Of a DNA stretch of 64,000 nucleotides, positions 1 through 9,102 are shown one piece after another. Positions within the stretch are counted from its first letter, which is position 1; the number at the start of each line of letters is the position of its first letter. The notes under the pieces were generated by a model. That model had not been told where the DNA came from. It ran no database searches and was given only the letters and a program-made list of their open reading frames with translations. Source of the DNA: Haloarcula rubripromontorii (GTDB taxonomy: Archaea > Halobacteriota > Halobacteria > Halobacteriales > Haloarculaceae); the NCBI RefSeq assembly GCF_001280425.1, contig NZ_LIUF01000005.1:62001-126000 (forward strand), given 5' to 3'. Made by a program: the position numbers and the translations under genes.

Positions 1-3000
1 GACCAGCTGACCGTTGCGGTGTCGTTCGGCGATTTCGAGCGAAACGGACAGTGGTTCTGTACGGGCGTTCTCAGGGATATCTCTGATCGAAAAGAACGCG
101 AACGGGCGCTCGAAGAGACGAACCGGCGCCTCGACCTGGCGCTGGATGGAACGGACACCGGCGTCTACGAGTGGAATCTGGGCACCGGCGAGATGGTCTG
201 GGACGAAGCGACCGCGGAACTCTTCGGAACGACGCCAGCGGCCTTCGAAGGCACCGTCTCGGCGTTCTACGAGTGCGTCCATCCCGACGACCGGCAGTCG
301 CTCGAAGCGGCGTTCGAGCGGGTGTCGGAGAGCGGCGAACGGGTCGACGCCGAGTTCCGTACCGATGTCGACGGAGAGACGCGATGGCTCCGGACGAGCG
401 GCGTTATCGAGGACCGGGACGCACAGGCCCCGCGCCTTGTCGCCATCGCCACGGATATCACGGAGCGTAAGGAGCGCGAACGGGCGTTGCGTGCCAACAA
501 CGACTCGCTGCAGGAGCTGACACAGCTTGCAACCGGGAACGGACTCAGCGAGGCCGAAACCGTCAGCCGAGTCATCGAAATCGGGCTGGACCGACTCGAC
601 ATGGCGTTTGGCTATCTGAGCCGTATCGAAGACGGGGTCCACGAAATCCAGCTGGTCACCGGGAACACCCCTCTCGAATCCGGGACACAGACGCCGCTTG
701 AAGACACGTACTGCCAGCAAGTGCTCGAATCCGGTGACCTTTACGCAATTACCGATGCCACCAGCGAGGATGGACACGTAGGTGACGTGTATCGGAAAAG
801 CGGTGTCGCGTGCTACGCCGGTGGCCTCATCACGGTCGACGGCGAGCCGTACGGAACGCTCTGTTTCGGCGATGAACGGCCACGGTCGGAGCCATTCTCC
901 GAGAGCGAGGAGGCGTTCATGAATGTCCTCGTAGAGTGGGTGAACCACGAACTCGAACGCCGCCACCGCGAGGACGAACTCGAACGCTACGAGAACATCA
1001 TCGAGGCGGTGGACGACGGCGTGTACGCCCTTGACTCGGAGGGGTATTTCGAGTTCGTCAATCAGGCGATGACCGACCTCACGGGCTACTCCGAGTCTGA
1101 ACTGCTTGGTTCGTACACCGGCTTCATCAAAAACGACGGCGTGGTCGAGCGGGCTACGTCTATCGTGCAGGAGATGATATTCGAGGACCGCGACGACGAA
1201 GAAACGTTCGAGTTGGAGATCCAGCAGGCCTCGGGGAACTCGTTCCCAGCGCAGGACCACATGACGCTGCTGTACGACGATGCCGGGCGATTCGATGGGA
1301 CTGCAGGCGTCATTCGGGATATCACTGAGCAGAAACAGCGCGACGAGGCCCTGGCCGGACTGCTGGATACGACCCGGTCGCTCATGCAGGCCCAGACGGC
1401 TCAGGAGGTCGCCGAAACGGTTATTCAGGCGACCGAGTCGGACCTCGGGTTCGACCACGCGCTCGTCAGACTGTACAATGCGGAAACGGACACACTCCGG
1501 CCGGCCGCCGCCAGTGACAAAGTCCCGGAACGACCGGTGTACGACGCTGACGAGGGGTTCCCTGGCGACGCGTTCCAGCGCGGTGACCCGATGGTCGTTG
1601 ACGAGTTCGACCGGGTCGACAACTACGACTCCGATGTTCTGACAGCGGTCATGTACCTTCCGATAGGTGACCACGGGGTCGTGAGTATCGGCGCACAGCG
1701 GGGCCACGAGTTCACCGAATCGGACGTCTCTGTTGGGAAGATTCTCGCGTCCAATGCAGCCGCCGCGTTCGACCGGGTCGAGCGCGAGCGGAGCCTGTTG
1801 CGGTACGAGTCGGTCGTCGAGAACGTCCGTGACATGATGTACGTCCTCGACGACGAGGGCCGGGTCCAGTTGGTCACCGAACCGCTCGCGGAGTGGCTCG
1901 GCTACGACCGGGCGACGCTTCTCGGTCAGCGTCCGAGCGTGGTCCTCGAACAGGACGCTGTCGATGAGTTTACCCGCCGCATTGCCGACCTCCGTCAGCG
2001 GGACGGGACCGGCGGCATCCAACTCGAAACGACGCTTGAGACGGCCACCGGGGAGCGGCGGCCGGCCGAAATCGACGTGTCGCTGCTCGACGCGGAGCAG
2101 TTCCGTGGCACCGTCGGTGTCGTCCGTGACCTGACCGAACTCAAACAGGCGCGAGCGGAGCTGGAAGACGAACGCGACCGGTTCTCGTACCTGTTTAATA
2201 CGCTTCCAGACGCCGTCATCGAGACGGAGACAGTTGCAGGCGACCCGGTCGTCAGGTCAGTCAATCCTGCGTTTTCCGACGTGTTCGGGTACGATCAGGA
2301 GACAGCCGTCGACAGTCCCCTTTCCGACCTCCTCCGCCCACCGGACACCAATCGTGATGAACTGCCTCGGTTCGACGGCACGCAGCCGAACGGCGACCCC
2401 TTCCAGACCGAACTCCGGCTGATGACCGAGACGGGGTTCCGTGACTTTCTCTTCCGGGGCGTGCCGTACAGTCGAGACGGCGACAGCGTCCGTGGATTCG
2501 GAATCTACACCGATATCACCGACCAGCGGGAGCGCGAGCGTCGGTTGAAACTGCTCAACCGCGTCCTCCGGCACAACCTCCGGAACGACCTGACTGTCGT
2601 CCTTGGCATGGCTGATGCACTGGAAGAGCGAATCGACGACGCCGAGCGCGCCGCCATTCTCGACAGGCTCCAGCGGAAGGCCGAAGAGATGGCGTCACTG
2701 AGCGAGCGCGCACGTGATATGGAGCGGTCCGTCCGCCGCGACCAGTTCGGCACGGACCCGGTCGATGTGTCCGCGGCTGTCACGGATGTCGTCTCATCGT
2801 ATCGTGACAAACACGCCGGCAAAATCGAAACAGACCTTCCGGATACGTCGGCGGCAGCGGGCGATGGACGGTTACATCGGATCCTGGGCGAACTCATCGA
2901 AAACAGCCTCGAACACTCCGGCGACGACCCGTCGGTCCGCATCGAGGTGACGACAGACCAACGGACCGTCTCGATTACGGTCGCCGACGACGGTCCGGGA

Positions 3001-3186
3001 ATTCCACAGCATGAACTCGACGTCGTGACCGGTGACGAACCGATTACGCAACTGCGCCACGGAACCGGACTCGGCCTGTGGCTGGTCGTCTGGGTAGCCG
3101 AAACCTACGGCGGCACAGTGAACTTTGGTAGCGGTCCGGACGGTGGGGCGGTCGTCACGCTGGAACTGCCTCGGATAGACCTCTAG
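1..3186 (+). CDS. Multi-PAS/GAF sensor histidine kinase (5' end outside window)
   Basis: The reading frame is open from the first base, so the start lies upstream; about 1061 residues are visible. The fragment opens with the end of a PAS/PAC unit (a run ending DISDRKERERALEE). It continues with PAS (about 40-165), GAF (about 170-320), PAS (about 330-450), GAF (about 455-600), PAS (about 605-720), PAS (about 730-845), then a dimerisation segment with the phosphoacceptor box VLRHNLRNDL. The C-terminal HATPase carries the N-box ENSLEHS, DDGPGIP and GTGLGLW. There are no membrane segments, so it is probably a cytoplasmic sensor; the GAF domains may bind small ligands or chromophores, but the signal cannot be read from sequence. 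Its stop overlaps tail to tail with the receiver-domain gene on the other strand. Confidence 0.93.
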   Translation, partial: DQLTVAVSFGDFERNGQWFCTGVLRDISDRKERERALEETNRRLDLALDGTDTGVYEWNLGTGEMVWDEATAELFGTTPAAFEGTVSAFYECVHPDDRQSLEAAFERVSESGERVDAEFRTDVDGETRWLRTSGVIEDRDAQAPRLVAIATDITERKERERALRANNDSLQELTQLATGNGLSEAETVSRVIEIGLDRLDMAFGYLSRIEDGVHEIQLVTGNTPLESGTQTPLEDTYCQQVLESGDLYAITDATSEDGHVGDVYRKSGVACYAGGLITVDGEPYGTLCFGDERPRSEPFSESEEAFMNVLVEWVNHELERRHREDELERYENIIEAVDDGVYALDSEGYFEFVNQAMTDLTGYSESELLGSYTGFIKNDGVVERATSIVQEMIFEDRDDEETFELEIQQASGNSFPAQDHMTLLYDDAGRFDGTAGVIRDITEQKQRDEALAGLLDTTRSLMQAQTAQEVAETVIQATESDLGFDHALVRLYNAETDTLRPAAASDKVPERPVYDADEGFPGDAFQRGDPMVVDEFDRVDNYDSDVLTAVMYLPIGDHGVVSIGAQRGHEFTESDVSVGKILASNAAAAFDRVERERSLLRYESVVENVRDMMYVLDDEGRVQLVTEPLAEWLGYDRATLLGQRPSVVLEQDAVDEFTRRIADLRQRDGTGGIQLETTLETATGERRPAEIDVSLLDAEQFRGTVGVVRDLTELKQARAELEDERDRFSYLFNTLPDAVIETETVAGDPVVRSVNPAFSDVFGYDQETAVDSPLSDLLRPPDTNRDELPRFDGTQPNGDPFQTELRLMTETGFRDFLFRGVPYSRDGDSVRGFGIYTDITDQRERERRLKLLNRVLRHNLRNDLTVVLGMADALEERIDDAERAAILDRLQRKAEEMASLSERARDMERSVRRDQFGTDPVDVSAAVTDVVSSYRDKHAGKIETDLPDTSAAAGDGRLHRILGELIENSLEHSGDDPSVRIEVTTDQRTVSITVADDGPGIPQHELDVVTGDEPITQLRHGTGLGLWLVVWVAETYGGTVNFGSGPDGGAVVTLELPRIDL

Positions 3187-3551
3187 ATGGTGTCGCGTAT
3201 CCGGCTGGCGAGGACGCTGTACTGCTCCGTGCCCGTCCCTTTCTGAACCACAGCAGTGACGCCGTTTTCTGTGGCGGCATCTGCGACATCGTCGTGTTCG
3301 CGAGCCGTGAACAGCAGGAACGGGATGTCAACACCGTTTTCGCGGAGCGCGGCACACAACTCGATCCCGTCGAGCCGGGGCATCTTGTAGTCACTGACGA
3401 CGGCGTCGAAATCAGCCTCAGTGGCCAGGTCCAGCGCCGCTTCTGGGTCGGCCTCCGTCGTTATCTCGAACCCGTCTTCCTGTCCCAGAAACGTCCCGAC
3501 AATTTCCAGAACGTCTACGTCTTCGTCTACCAGTAGCACCTCGATGCTCAT
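3183..3551 (-). CDS. Stand-alone response-regulator receiver protein
   Basis: A 122-residue CheY-like receiver with no output domain. The acidic pocket is D9/E10, the phospho-acceptor is D54 in VVSDYKMP, followed by T82 (LLFTAR) and K104 (VVQKGTG). All five switch residues are present, so it should be phosphorylatable. The ATG at 3551 was chosen because the conserved beta-1 strand (IEVLLVDED) begins there; the longer open frame upstream is Arg-rich and unlike a receiver. The minus-strand upstream region has TTTTTACC about 25-30 bases before the start, a plausible TATA box. It converges on the large kinase with a four-base overlap, so the two may form a functional pair, although they are not co-transcribed. 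Confidence 0.92.
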   Translation of the reverse strand: MSIEVLLVDEDVDVLEIVGTFLGQEDGFEITTEADPEAALDLATEADFDAVVSDYKMPRLDGIELCAALRENGVDIPFLLFTAREHDDVADAATENGVTAVVQKGTGTEQYSVLASRIRDTI

Positions 3552-3589
3552 CGGTTCTATGTCCGTGGTTCCCCGGTAAAAACTCTCGG

Positions 3590-3793
3590 TCACCGCATCG
3601 CAGCTAGGCCGACAACGACCTCCGTATCGACGGTCATCCACGTCGACAGCTTGGCGACGCCGGAGAGCCCGCGCGGTGACACGGTGCACCGGTCCGGTTC
3701 ACTGGTGTACTCAACCACGGTCATCGACAGTTCGTGCGGGGCCTGCGGTCGCTCGGTGGTTGCGCTCCCTGCACCGTCCGGGGTGAGGCTCAT
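3590..3793 (-). CDS. Small haloarchaeal protein, DUF7511-like
   Basis: A 67-residue protein without cysteines or membrane segments. The core (about residues 21-67: ELSMTVVEYTSEPDRCTV, then GLSGVAKLSTWMTVD, ending LAAMR) resembles the small haloarchaeal DUF7511 family: a VVxYxxxPDxCT strand followed by a WLTxD-type motif. The function of that family is unknown to me. It lies between the receiver gene and a zinc-ribbon gene, both on the same strand. The family assignment is from memory of the motif only. Confidence 0.6.
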   Translation of the reverse strand: MSLTPDGAGSATTERPQAPHELSMTVVEYTSEPDRCTVSPRGLSGVAKLSTWMTVDTEVVVGLAAMR

Positions 3794-3861
3794 CGGTAAC
3801 AGATGCTTCTCGGTGACAGTGTAAAACGGCTGCTAAGAGGTCTCTATACCGCTCCGGAGAG

Positions 3862-4032
3862 CTATGCTGCCTGTCCAGTGTCGACTTCGCCGTCGATGCG
3901 GACGAACCCGTAGTCACATTCCGGGCAGTGCCACTTGACCTTGGTCCCCAGATGCATCGTCGTGCTCGCGACCTTCCAGAAATCGCGGTACTCTTCGCAT
4001 TCGGGACAGTAGTGTTCGAGTTCGAGGCTCAT
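3862..4032 (-). CDS. Small zinc-ribbon protein
   Basis: A 56-residue protein with two CPEC knuckles (C9/C12 in YCPEC and C36/C39 in HCPEC) that would coordinate one zinc ion. The ATG at 4032 places the first knuckle close to the N-terminus, as is usual in haloarchaeal single-ribbon proteins. The upstream extension of the frame covers the msrA promoter and start and is therefore rejected. It is divergent from msrA, with about 90 bases between the starts. A nucleic-acid or protein-interaction role is typical of such ribbons but nothing specific can be assigned. Confidence 0.75.
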   Translation of the reverse strand: MSLELEHYCPECEEYRDFWKVASTTMHLGTKVKWHCPECDYGFVRIDGEVDTGQAA

Positions 4033-4123
4033 ACCGAGTTGTTTCCGTGGGGGTACAGTTGAATTTCCCGGTTCCACACGGGGCGTCGAAGCAGGCAAAC
4101 CGCTCGAACCCCTGCCTTGCAGT

Positions 4124-4792
4124 ATGACTCCGAGTGCGTACGAGCCGACCCATCCCACAGCACTGGCTGTCGATGCCGAGTTACCGGGGCCGGCGGCGAC
4201 AGCAACGGCGACGTTCGGCATGGGCTGTTTCTGGGGTCCGGATGCCCGCTTCGGTGCGATACCGGGTGTGGTCAGGACGCGAGTGGGCTACGCCGGCGGG
4301 ACCGAGCCGGACCCCAGTTACTACTCGCTGGGCGACCATACCGAGGTCGTGCAGGTCGAGTACGACCCCGACGCGGTGAGTTACCGGGCGCTTCTGGACG
4401 TGGTCTGGGCGAACCACGACCCGTTCTCGGCCCCGCACAAGCGCCAGTACCGCGGCGTCGTGCTGGTCCACGACGACCGTCAGCGCGAGGTCGCCCAGCA
4501 GACACGCGAGGAACTGGAATCGCGGACTGGGAAGTCCGTCGAGACGGCAATCGAAGGTCTCGATCGGTTCTATCTGGCGGAGGGGTATCACCAGAAGTAC
4601 GAACTCCGCTCGACGCCAGTGGTCGCCGACGAACTCGAAGATATCTACGGCGATGCGTTCGTCGATTCGACGGTCGCCGCTCGGCTCAACGGCTTTGTCG
4701 CGGGTCACGGCGAGGACGACGAACGCGACGCGCTGTTTGCCGAGTTGGATCTCTCACCGGCTGCGCTCTCCGAGGTTCGCCGTCGGCTCTGA
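4124..4792 (+). CDS. msrA: Peptide methionine sulfoxide reductase MsrA
   Basis: A 222-residue enzyme that reduces methionine-S-sulfoxide in proteins. The catalytic motif GCFWG is at residues 34-38 (nucleophile C35). Also visible are VGYAGG, HTEVVQVEYDP, FW-type segment VVWANHDP and the late YHQKY motif of the family. C35 is the only cysteine, so this is a one-cysteine MsrA that must be recycled without an internal disulfide. About 28 N-terminal and 25 C-terminal residues extend beyond the usual core of about 170 residues. It stands alone on the plus strand, divergent from the zinc-ribbon gene. Confidence 0.95.
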   Translation: MTPSAYEPTHPTALAVDAELPGPAATATATFGMGCFWGPDARFGAIPGVVRTRVGYAGGTEPDPSYYSLGDHTEVVQVEYDPDAVSYRALLDVVWANHDPFSAPHKRQYRGVVLVHDDRQREVAQQTREELESRTGKSVETAIEGLDRFYLAEGYHQKYELRSTPVVADELEDIYGDAFVDSTVAARLNGFVAGHGEDDERDALFAELDLSPAALSEVRRRL

Positions 4793-4885
4793 ACGCGGTG
4801 CTGAGGGTCCACAGTCAGCACGGGGGACTGCGCTCCCCAACGATTCGCCCACGGCTATAAGACGCTGGCAGTGCCAGATTCAGCT

Positions 4886-5422
4886 ATGACTATCTATACC
4901 GGTCGCGGCGATCAGGGCCAGACAGACCTCCGGAACATGGAGCGGGTATCGAAGGACAGCCGCCGTATCGAGGCGTACGGCACCGTCGACGAGGTGAACG
5001 CGCTGGTCGGCGTCGTCAGGCCGACCGGTCACGACGACATCGATGAAAAGCTCCGGGTCATCCAGAACCATCTCCACATCGTTCAGGCCGACTTCGCCAA
5101 CCCCAGCCCGGAGGAGGACGACCCGCGGATACAGGAGTCCCACGTCGAGACGCTCGAAGATCTCATCGACGAGGCCGATTCGGAGCTGGACCCGCTCGAA
5201 TCGTTCATCCTTCCCTCCGGGTCGGAGCCGGGGGCGAAGCTCCACCACGCCCGCGCGGTCTGTCGCCGCGCCGAGCGCCGCTGCGTCTCCTTTGCCGCCG
5301 AGGAGGCCGGCGTCAACGAGACGGCCATCATCTACCTGAACCGCCTCTCCGACGCGCTGTTTACCCTCGCCCGTCTCGTCAACAAGCGCGAGGGCATCCG
5401 CGAGGAGAACCCCGAGTACTGA
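4886..5422 (+). CDS. Cob(I)alamin adenosyltransferase, PduO type
   Basis: A 178-residue enzyme that transfers the adenosyl group of ATP to Co(I) corrinoid to form coenzyme B12. The family signature is present: N-terminal ATP-binding segment IYTGRGDQGQTDL (residues 3-15), GTVDEVNALVG, the CRRAERR motif and YLNRLSDALF near the C-terminus. The ATG at 4886 directly precedes the signature; an in-frame GTG at 4871 would add only five residues. CTATAAG at about 4855-4861 is a likely TATA box and would give a nearly leaderless mRNA. It belongs to corrinoid salvage or synthesis; no other cobalamin gene is adjacent. Confidence 0.93.
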   Translation: MTIYTGRGDQGQTDLRNMERVSKDSRRIEAYGTVDEVNALVGVVRPTGHDDIDEKLRVIQNHLHIVQADFANPSPEEDDPRIQESHVETLEDLIDEADSELDPLESFILPSGSEPGAKLHHARAVCRRAERRCVSFAAEEAGVNETAIIYLNRLSDALFTLARLVNKREGIREENPEY

Positions 5423-5514
5423 CGACCGCACCACGTTTTATGCCACAGGCAGTCGTCGCCACGCCAGCGCCGCCGGTTCGCAATAGCAAAGTGACCGGCC
5501 CGGAAGGGTGAGGT

Positions 5515-6489
5515 ATGAAAGCGACCGCGAAGGCACATCCGATTCAGGGGCTGGTCAAGTACCACGGGATGCGCGACGAGGAACTGCGACTGCCGTACCA
5601 CGACAGCATCTCCGTCTGTACCGCGCCGAGCCACTCGAAGACGACAGCCGCCTTCGATCCGGACCGTGAGGAAGACGTGTACGTCATCGACGGCGAGGAA
5701 GTCACTGGCCGCGGGGCCGAGCGTATCGACGCCGTCGTGGACCACGTCCGCGACCTCGCTGGCATTGACCATGGCGTCCGCTTCGAGTCGGCGAACAACT
5801 TCCCGACGAACATCGGCTTTGGCTCCTCCTCGTCGGGCTTTGCCGCCGCGGCGATGGCGCTCGTCGAGGCGGCAGGCCTCGACATGACGCGACCTGAGAT
5901 CTCGACGGTCGCGCGCCGCGGGTCCTCGTCGGCCGCTCGCGCGGTGACCGGCGCGTTCTCGCACTTGCGGACCGGGATGAACGACAAAGACTGCCGGAGC
6001 GAGCGCATCGAGACGGACCTCGAAGACGACCTGCGCATCGTCGCCGGCATGGTTCCATCCTACAAGGAAACCGAGGAAGCCCACAAGGAGGCGGCCGAAA
6101 GCCACATGTTCGAGTCGCGGATGGCCCACATCCACGGTCAGATTTCGGACATGCGCGACGCGCTGTACGACGGCGATTTCGACGCCGTCTTCGACCTCGC
6201 AGAGAAGGACTCGCTCTCGCTGGCTGCCGCAACGATGACCGGGCCGGCCGGCTGGGTGTACTGGCAGCCCCGCACCATCGAGATATTCAACGCGGTCCGG
6301 GAACTCCGGAACGATGAGGACGTGCCGGTGTACTTCTCCGTCGACACGGGCGCGAGCGTCTACATCAACACCACCGAGGAGTACGTCGACCGCGTCGAAG
6401 CGACGGTCGCCGACTGCGGCGTCGACACCCGCGTTTGGGATGTTGGCGGCCCCGCACAGATTCTCGACGAGGACAAGGCGCTGTTCTGA
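5515..6489 (+). CDS. mvaD: Phosphomevalonate/diphosphomevalonate decarboxylase
   Basis: A 324-residue GHMP-superfamily enzyme. The ATP-binding loop is visible as PTNIGFGSSSSGFAAAA (about residues 98-114), and the C-terminal lobe contains FSVDTGASVY, where the aspartate region matches the decarboxylase catalytic site. In haloarchaea this family is known to act on mevalonate 5-phosphate and give isopentenyl phosphate, later phosphorylated by isopentenyl phosphate kinase; the substrate here is inferred from that. The product feeds synthesis of ether-lipid isoprenoid chains, and of squalene by the synthase gene at 19.9 kb. The ATG at 5515 is the first residue of the conserved N-terminus (KATAKAHPIQGLVKYHG). 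Confidence 0.92.
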   Translation: MKATAKAHPIQGLVKYHGMRDEELRLPYHDSISVCTAPSHSKTTAAFDPDREEDVYVIDGEEVTGRGAERIDAVVDHVRDLAGIDHGVRFESANNFPTNIGFGSSSSGFAAAAMALVEAAGLDMTRPEISTVARRGSSSAARAVTGAFSHLRTGMNDKDCRSERIETDLEDDLRIVAGMVPSYKETEEAHKEAAESHMFESRMAHIHGQISDMRDALYDGDFDAVFDLAEKDSLSLAAATMTGPAGWVYWQPRTIEIFNAVRELRNDEDVPVYFSVDTGASVYINTTEEYVDRVEATVADCGVDTRVWDVGGPAQILDEDKALF

Positions 6490-6490
6490 G

Positions 6491-7711
6491 TTAGTCGACT
6501 GGCCGCCGGAGGCGGATCTCGACTTCGGTCCCGCCGAACCGACTTTCCGAAACCGAGGTTGACCCATCCGACTCCCGGACGATCCACTGTGTGAGCCACA
6601 GCCCTGTGCCCGTGCTGTGTGCGAGTGGCGTCTCTGTTCCAGTTGTGAGGACCGACTGTTCCGTATCAGGAAGCCCCGGGCCGTTGTCAGCTATTCGGAA
6701 GACGACGCGGTCGCTTCCGTTCACTGGCTCGGCAGTCACATCGATACGGGGCGTCTCGGCGTCGTTGTGTTCGACTGCGTTGTCAAGGACGTTGTCGAGC
6801 GCATACGGCAGCAGTTCGTGACCGACAACGCGGCCTTCGACGCGCACGTCTTGCCGAAGGGCAAGGGTCGCTTGCTCGGTCCGCAGACGGCCGATCCGGT
6901 CACAGAGCAGCGCGCTTGGGTCGAAGGTCCGTCGTTCCGTCTCGTCGCTGTGTTGCAGTTGCTCAATCTGGTGTGCAGCCTCGCTCAGACTACGGATATC
7001 TTCGATACGGTCCGCGATGATATCGATATGCTCACTCTGGCGTTCGTCACTGAGCAGGTCCAGATGCCCGCGGATGACGGTCACGTCGTTGCGGATATTA
7101 TGCCGAAACAGGCGGTTGAGGACCATGAGTCGCTGCTCTCGCTGTTTCTGCTCCGAGATGTCGGTGACAAACAACGACGCACCGTCTGTACTCTCGCCGG
7201 TGAGGGGTGCGCCCCACAACTGAACGTCGAGTGTCGACCCGTTGGCGTGCCGGTGGGAGGATTCAACGCCGGTGAGCGACTCCCCGGCGACGAGAGATGA
7301 AAGCAGGCTGTCGAGTGTCGCTGGCGACTCTGCAAGCGTCTCGGCGTACGAATGGCCGGTCACTCGATTTTCGCTCCAGCCGAACAGTCGCTCGGCACCG
7401 TCGCTCCAGAACTGAATCGACCTGTCCGCGTCGATCACGACCACCGCGGCAGGGATTGACTGCACGATAGCTGAAAACCGTTCGACCAGCGAGCCGACCG
7501 AGTTCGCCAGTATCTCGACTTCCGCATCGCGGTCGAGTCGGGCGTCTAACAGCGCCAGTAGTTCAGACAGCAACGTCCGCGAAAGCGCTTCCCGCTCTCG
7601 GACCGCGCTATCTTGATACACTTCCAGCAACGCTTCACGCGTCTCTGTCCGTCCCTCTTCAGCAAGGGACGCAAACAGTTCGCCGACAAGTAACTCGGCA
7701 CCGTCGTCCAT
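6491..7711 (-). CDS. PAS-domain sensor histidine kinase
   Basis: A 406-residue soluble kinase. Residues 1-75 form a helical N-terminal region, about 76-190 a PAS domain (SIPAAVVVIDADRSIQFW...), then the phosphoacceptor box with H204 in LNRLFRHNIRNDV. The HATPase has N307/N311 (NVLDNAVEH), DNGPGLP at 342-348 and GTGLWLTQW near 368. The ATG at 7711 was chosen because a TATA-like element lies about 35 bases upstream and an operator-like palindrome touches the start codon; the upstream in-frame ATG at 7741 would lie inside the promoter. It converges on mvaD with a one-base gap. The palindrome suggests repressor control, possibly metal-dependent (inference). Confidence 0.93.
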   Translation of the reverse strand: MDDGAELLVGELFASLAEEGRTETREALLEVYQDSAVREREALSRTLLSELLALLDARLDRDAEVEILANSVGSLVERFSAIVQSIPAAVVVIDADRSIQFWSDGAERLFGWSENRVTGHSYAETLAESPATLDSLLSSLVAGESLTGVESSHRHANGSTLDVQLWGAPLTGESTDGASLFVTDISEQKQREQRLMVLNRLFRHNIRNDVTVIRGHLDLLSDERQSEHIDIIADRIEDIRSLSEAAHQIEQLQHSDETERRTFDPSALLCDRIGRLRTEQATLALRQDVRVEGRVVGHELLPYALDNVLDNAVEHNDAETPRIDVTAEPVNGSDRVVFRIADNGPGLPDTEQSVLTTGTETPLAHSTGTGLWLTQWIVRESDGSTSVSESRFGGTEVEIRLRRPVD

Positions 7712-7728
7712 TTTAGGCCAGCCTAAAA
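7711..7728. promoter_or_regulatory. Palindromic operator resembling DtxR/SirR-family sites
   Basis: TTTTAGGC-CA-GCCTAAAA is a perfect 8-base inverted repeat with a two-base spacer. It begins at the start codon of the minus-strand kinase and would span its transcription start. The TTAGG...CCTAA arms look like half-sites bound by iron- or manganese-dependent DtxR-type regulators (SirR/Idr-like in haloarchaea). The binding protein is inferred from this resemblance. Confidence 0.6.
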
Positions 7729-7742
7729 TGAACGGGTGCATG

Positions 7743-7751
7743 AATATAAAT
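7743..7751 (-). promoter_or_regulatory. TATA box of the 6.5-7.7 kb kinase gene
   Basis: On the minus strand this reads ATTTATATT, centred about 35 bases before the kinase ATG at 7711. The palindrome at 7711-7728 sits just downstream, where RNA polymerase would initiate. Confidence 0.6.
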
Positions 7752-7821
7752 GGAGTGGTAATCGATCGCCTGTCTGTTCCGTTGAGGCAGGCCTTTCAGC
7801 GTCTAGCTCCAAGCGAACGGT

Positions 7822-8967
7822 ATGCGCGTCGCCGTTCTCGGAGCCGGATACGCCGGGCTCACGCTCGCCAGAAAGCTCCAACAGACACTCCCCGATACCG
7901 CCTCACTGGTCGTCGTCGACGAACAGTCCGAGCATCTCGTTCAGCACGAACTCCACCGGGTCGTCCGGCGGCCGTCGCTGGCCGACGAAATTACCGTCGA
8001 CCTCGACGCCGTTCTGGACTGTGAAATCCGGCAGGCGACGGTCACCGATGTCGACCCGGATGCCGGCGTTGCGACGCTGGACGAGTCGGAGACGCTGTCC
8101 TACGACGTGGGGGCGGTGTGTCTCGGCGCGCAGACGGCGTTCTATGACCTCCCGGGCGTGCGCGAACACGCGACGCCACTGAAGCGCCTCGACGACGCGC
8201 GCGAGATTCGCGAGCGGTTCCACGACCGCAGTGACGGCGACCGCGTGGTCGTCGGCGGCGCTGGCCTGTCGGGCGTGCAGGTGGCTGGCGAACTGGCCGA
8301 GATGCGCGAGGGCAGTGATATCGAGGTCCTCCTGCTCGAACAGGAAGACGCCGTGGCACCGTCGTTCCCGCCGTCGTTCCAGTCGGCGGTCCACGACGCG
8401 CTGGTCGACGCCGGCGTGACAGTCAGGACTGGGACCGGCGTGGCTGCAGCCGAATCCGGCGGCATTTCGCTCGAGGACGGCTCGGACCTGCCGATGGACC
8501 AGTTCGTCTGGACCGGCGGTATCGAGGGGTCGCCGGCGCTCGATTCCGACCGGCCCGTCGTCCGGGCGGACCTCCGACTCGGCGAATCCACCTTCGCGGT
8601 CGGCGACGCCGCCCGGGTCGTCGACAGCGACGGCGAGGCCGTGCCGGCGAGCGCGGCGGCGGCTATCCGCGAGGCCCGCGTCGCCGCTGACAACATCGGA
8701 ACACTCGTCGAACGGTCACAGGGAAGCCACGGCGAGTTCCAGCCCCGACTGACCCAGTACCAGTTCAACGTGCCGGGCTGGCTCGTCTCGGTCGGCGACG
8801 ACGCCGTGGCGAAGGTCGGCCCCTCCGTCCTCACCGGCGGGGCCGCGCTGGCCCTCAAGACAACCGTCGGCGCGGGCTATCTGGGAACGGTGGGTGCCGT
8901 CCAGAACGCGGTCGATCTCGTCAGCGAGGAACTGGACCTCCACGACGAGAAGCCGGAGAGTGAGTAA
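7822..8967 (+). CDS. NAD(P)/FAD-dependent oxidoreductase, NDH-2 type
   Basis: A 381-residue flavoprotein. The N-terminal FAD-binding Rossmann motif is VAVLGAGYAGLTLARKL (residues 3-19); the second dinucleotide motif VVVGGAGLSGVQVAGELAE is near 140; FAVGDAARV near 255 is the usual third FAD motif. The order and length match the type II NADH:quinone dehydrogenase/sulfide-quinone reductase group. There is no membrane helix and no conserved redox cysteine pair, so NADH dehydrogenase is more likely than SQR. A single-subunit NADH dehydrogenase would complement the nuo complex at 28-38.7 kb, which lacks NADH-input subunits (inference). Confidence 0.85.
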   Translation: MRVAVLGAGYAGLTLARKLQQTLPDTASLVVVDEQSEHLVQHELHRVVRRPSLADEITVDLDAVLDCEIRQATVTDVDPDAGVATLDESETLSYDVGAVCLGAQTAFYDLPGVREHATPLKRLDDAREIRERFHDRSDGDRVVVGGAGLSGVQVAGELAEMREGSDIEVLLLEQEDAVAPSFPPSFQSAVHDALVDAGVTVRTGTGVAAAESGGISLEDGSDLPMDQFVWTGGIEGSPALDSDRPVVRADLRLGESTFAVGDAARVVDSDGEAVPASAAAAIREARVAADNIGTLVERSQGSHGEFQPRLTQYQFNVPGWLVSVGDDAVAKVGPSVLTGGAALALKTTVGAGYLGTVGAVQNAVDLVSEELDLHDEKPESE

Positions 8968-9067
8968 GAGGCGGGAGAACAGCCGGGGTGACCCTCTCAA
9001 AGACGAGAGATTTTCACGGCTGTCAGCACGAGTGGTTACCTGCAACCCACGGCGGAGCGGAAGTTAA

Positions 9068-9077
9068 CACATATATC
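9068..9077 (+). promoter_or_regulatory. TATA box of the TFS-like gene
   Basis: CACATATATC lies about 30 bases before the ATG at 9103, consistent with leaderless transcription. Confidence 0.55.
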
Positions 9078-9102
9078 CGACACCCGTGTATTCCGACGGT
9101 AT

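Noticed and set aside
3540..3600. GGTAAAA near the receiver-gene promoter as a third TTACC/GGTAA operator
   Set aside because: Only a single half-site is present without the inverted partner; it fits a plain TATA box on the minus strand.
5332..6567. A 411-codon minus-strand frame opposite mvaD
   Set aside because: Antisense shadow; mvaD on the plus strand has clear GHMP motifs.
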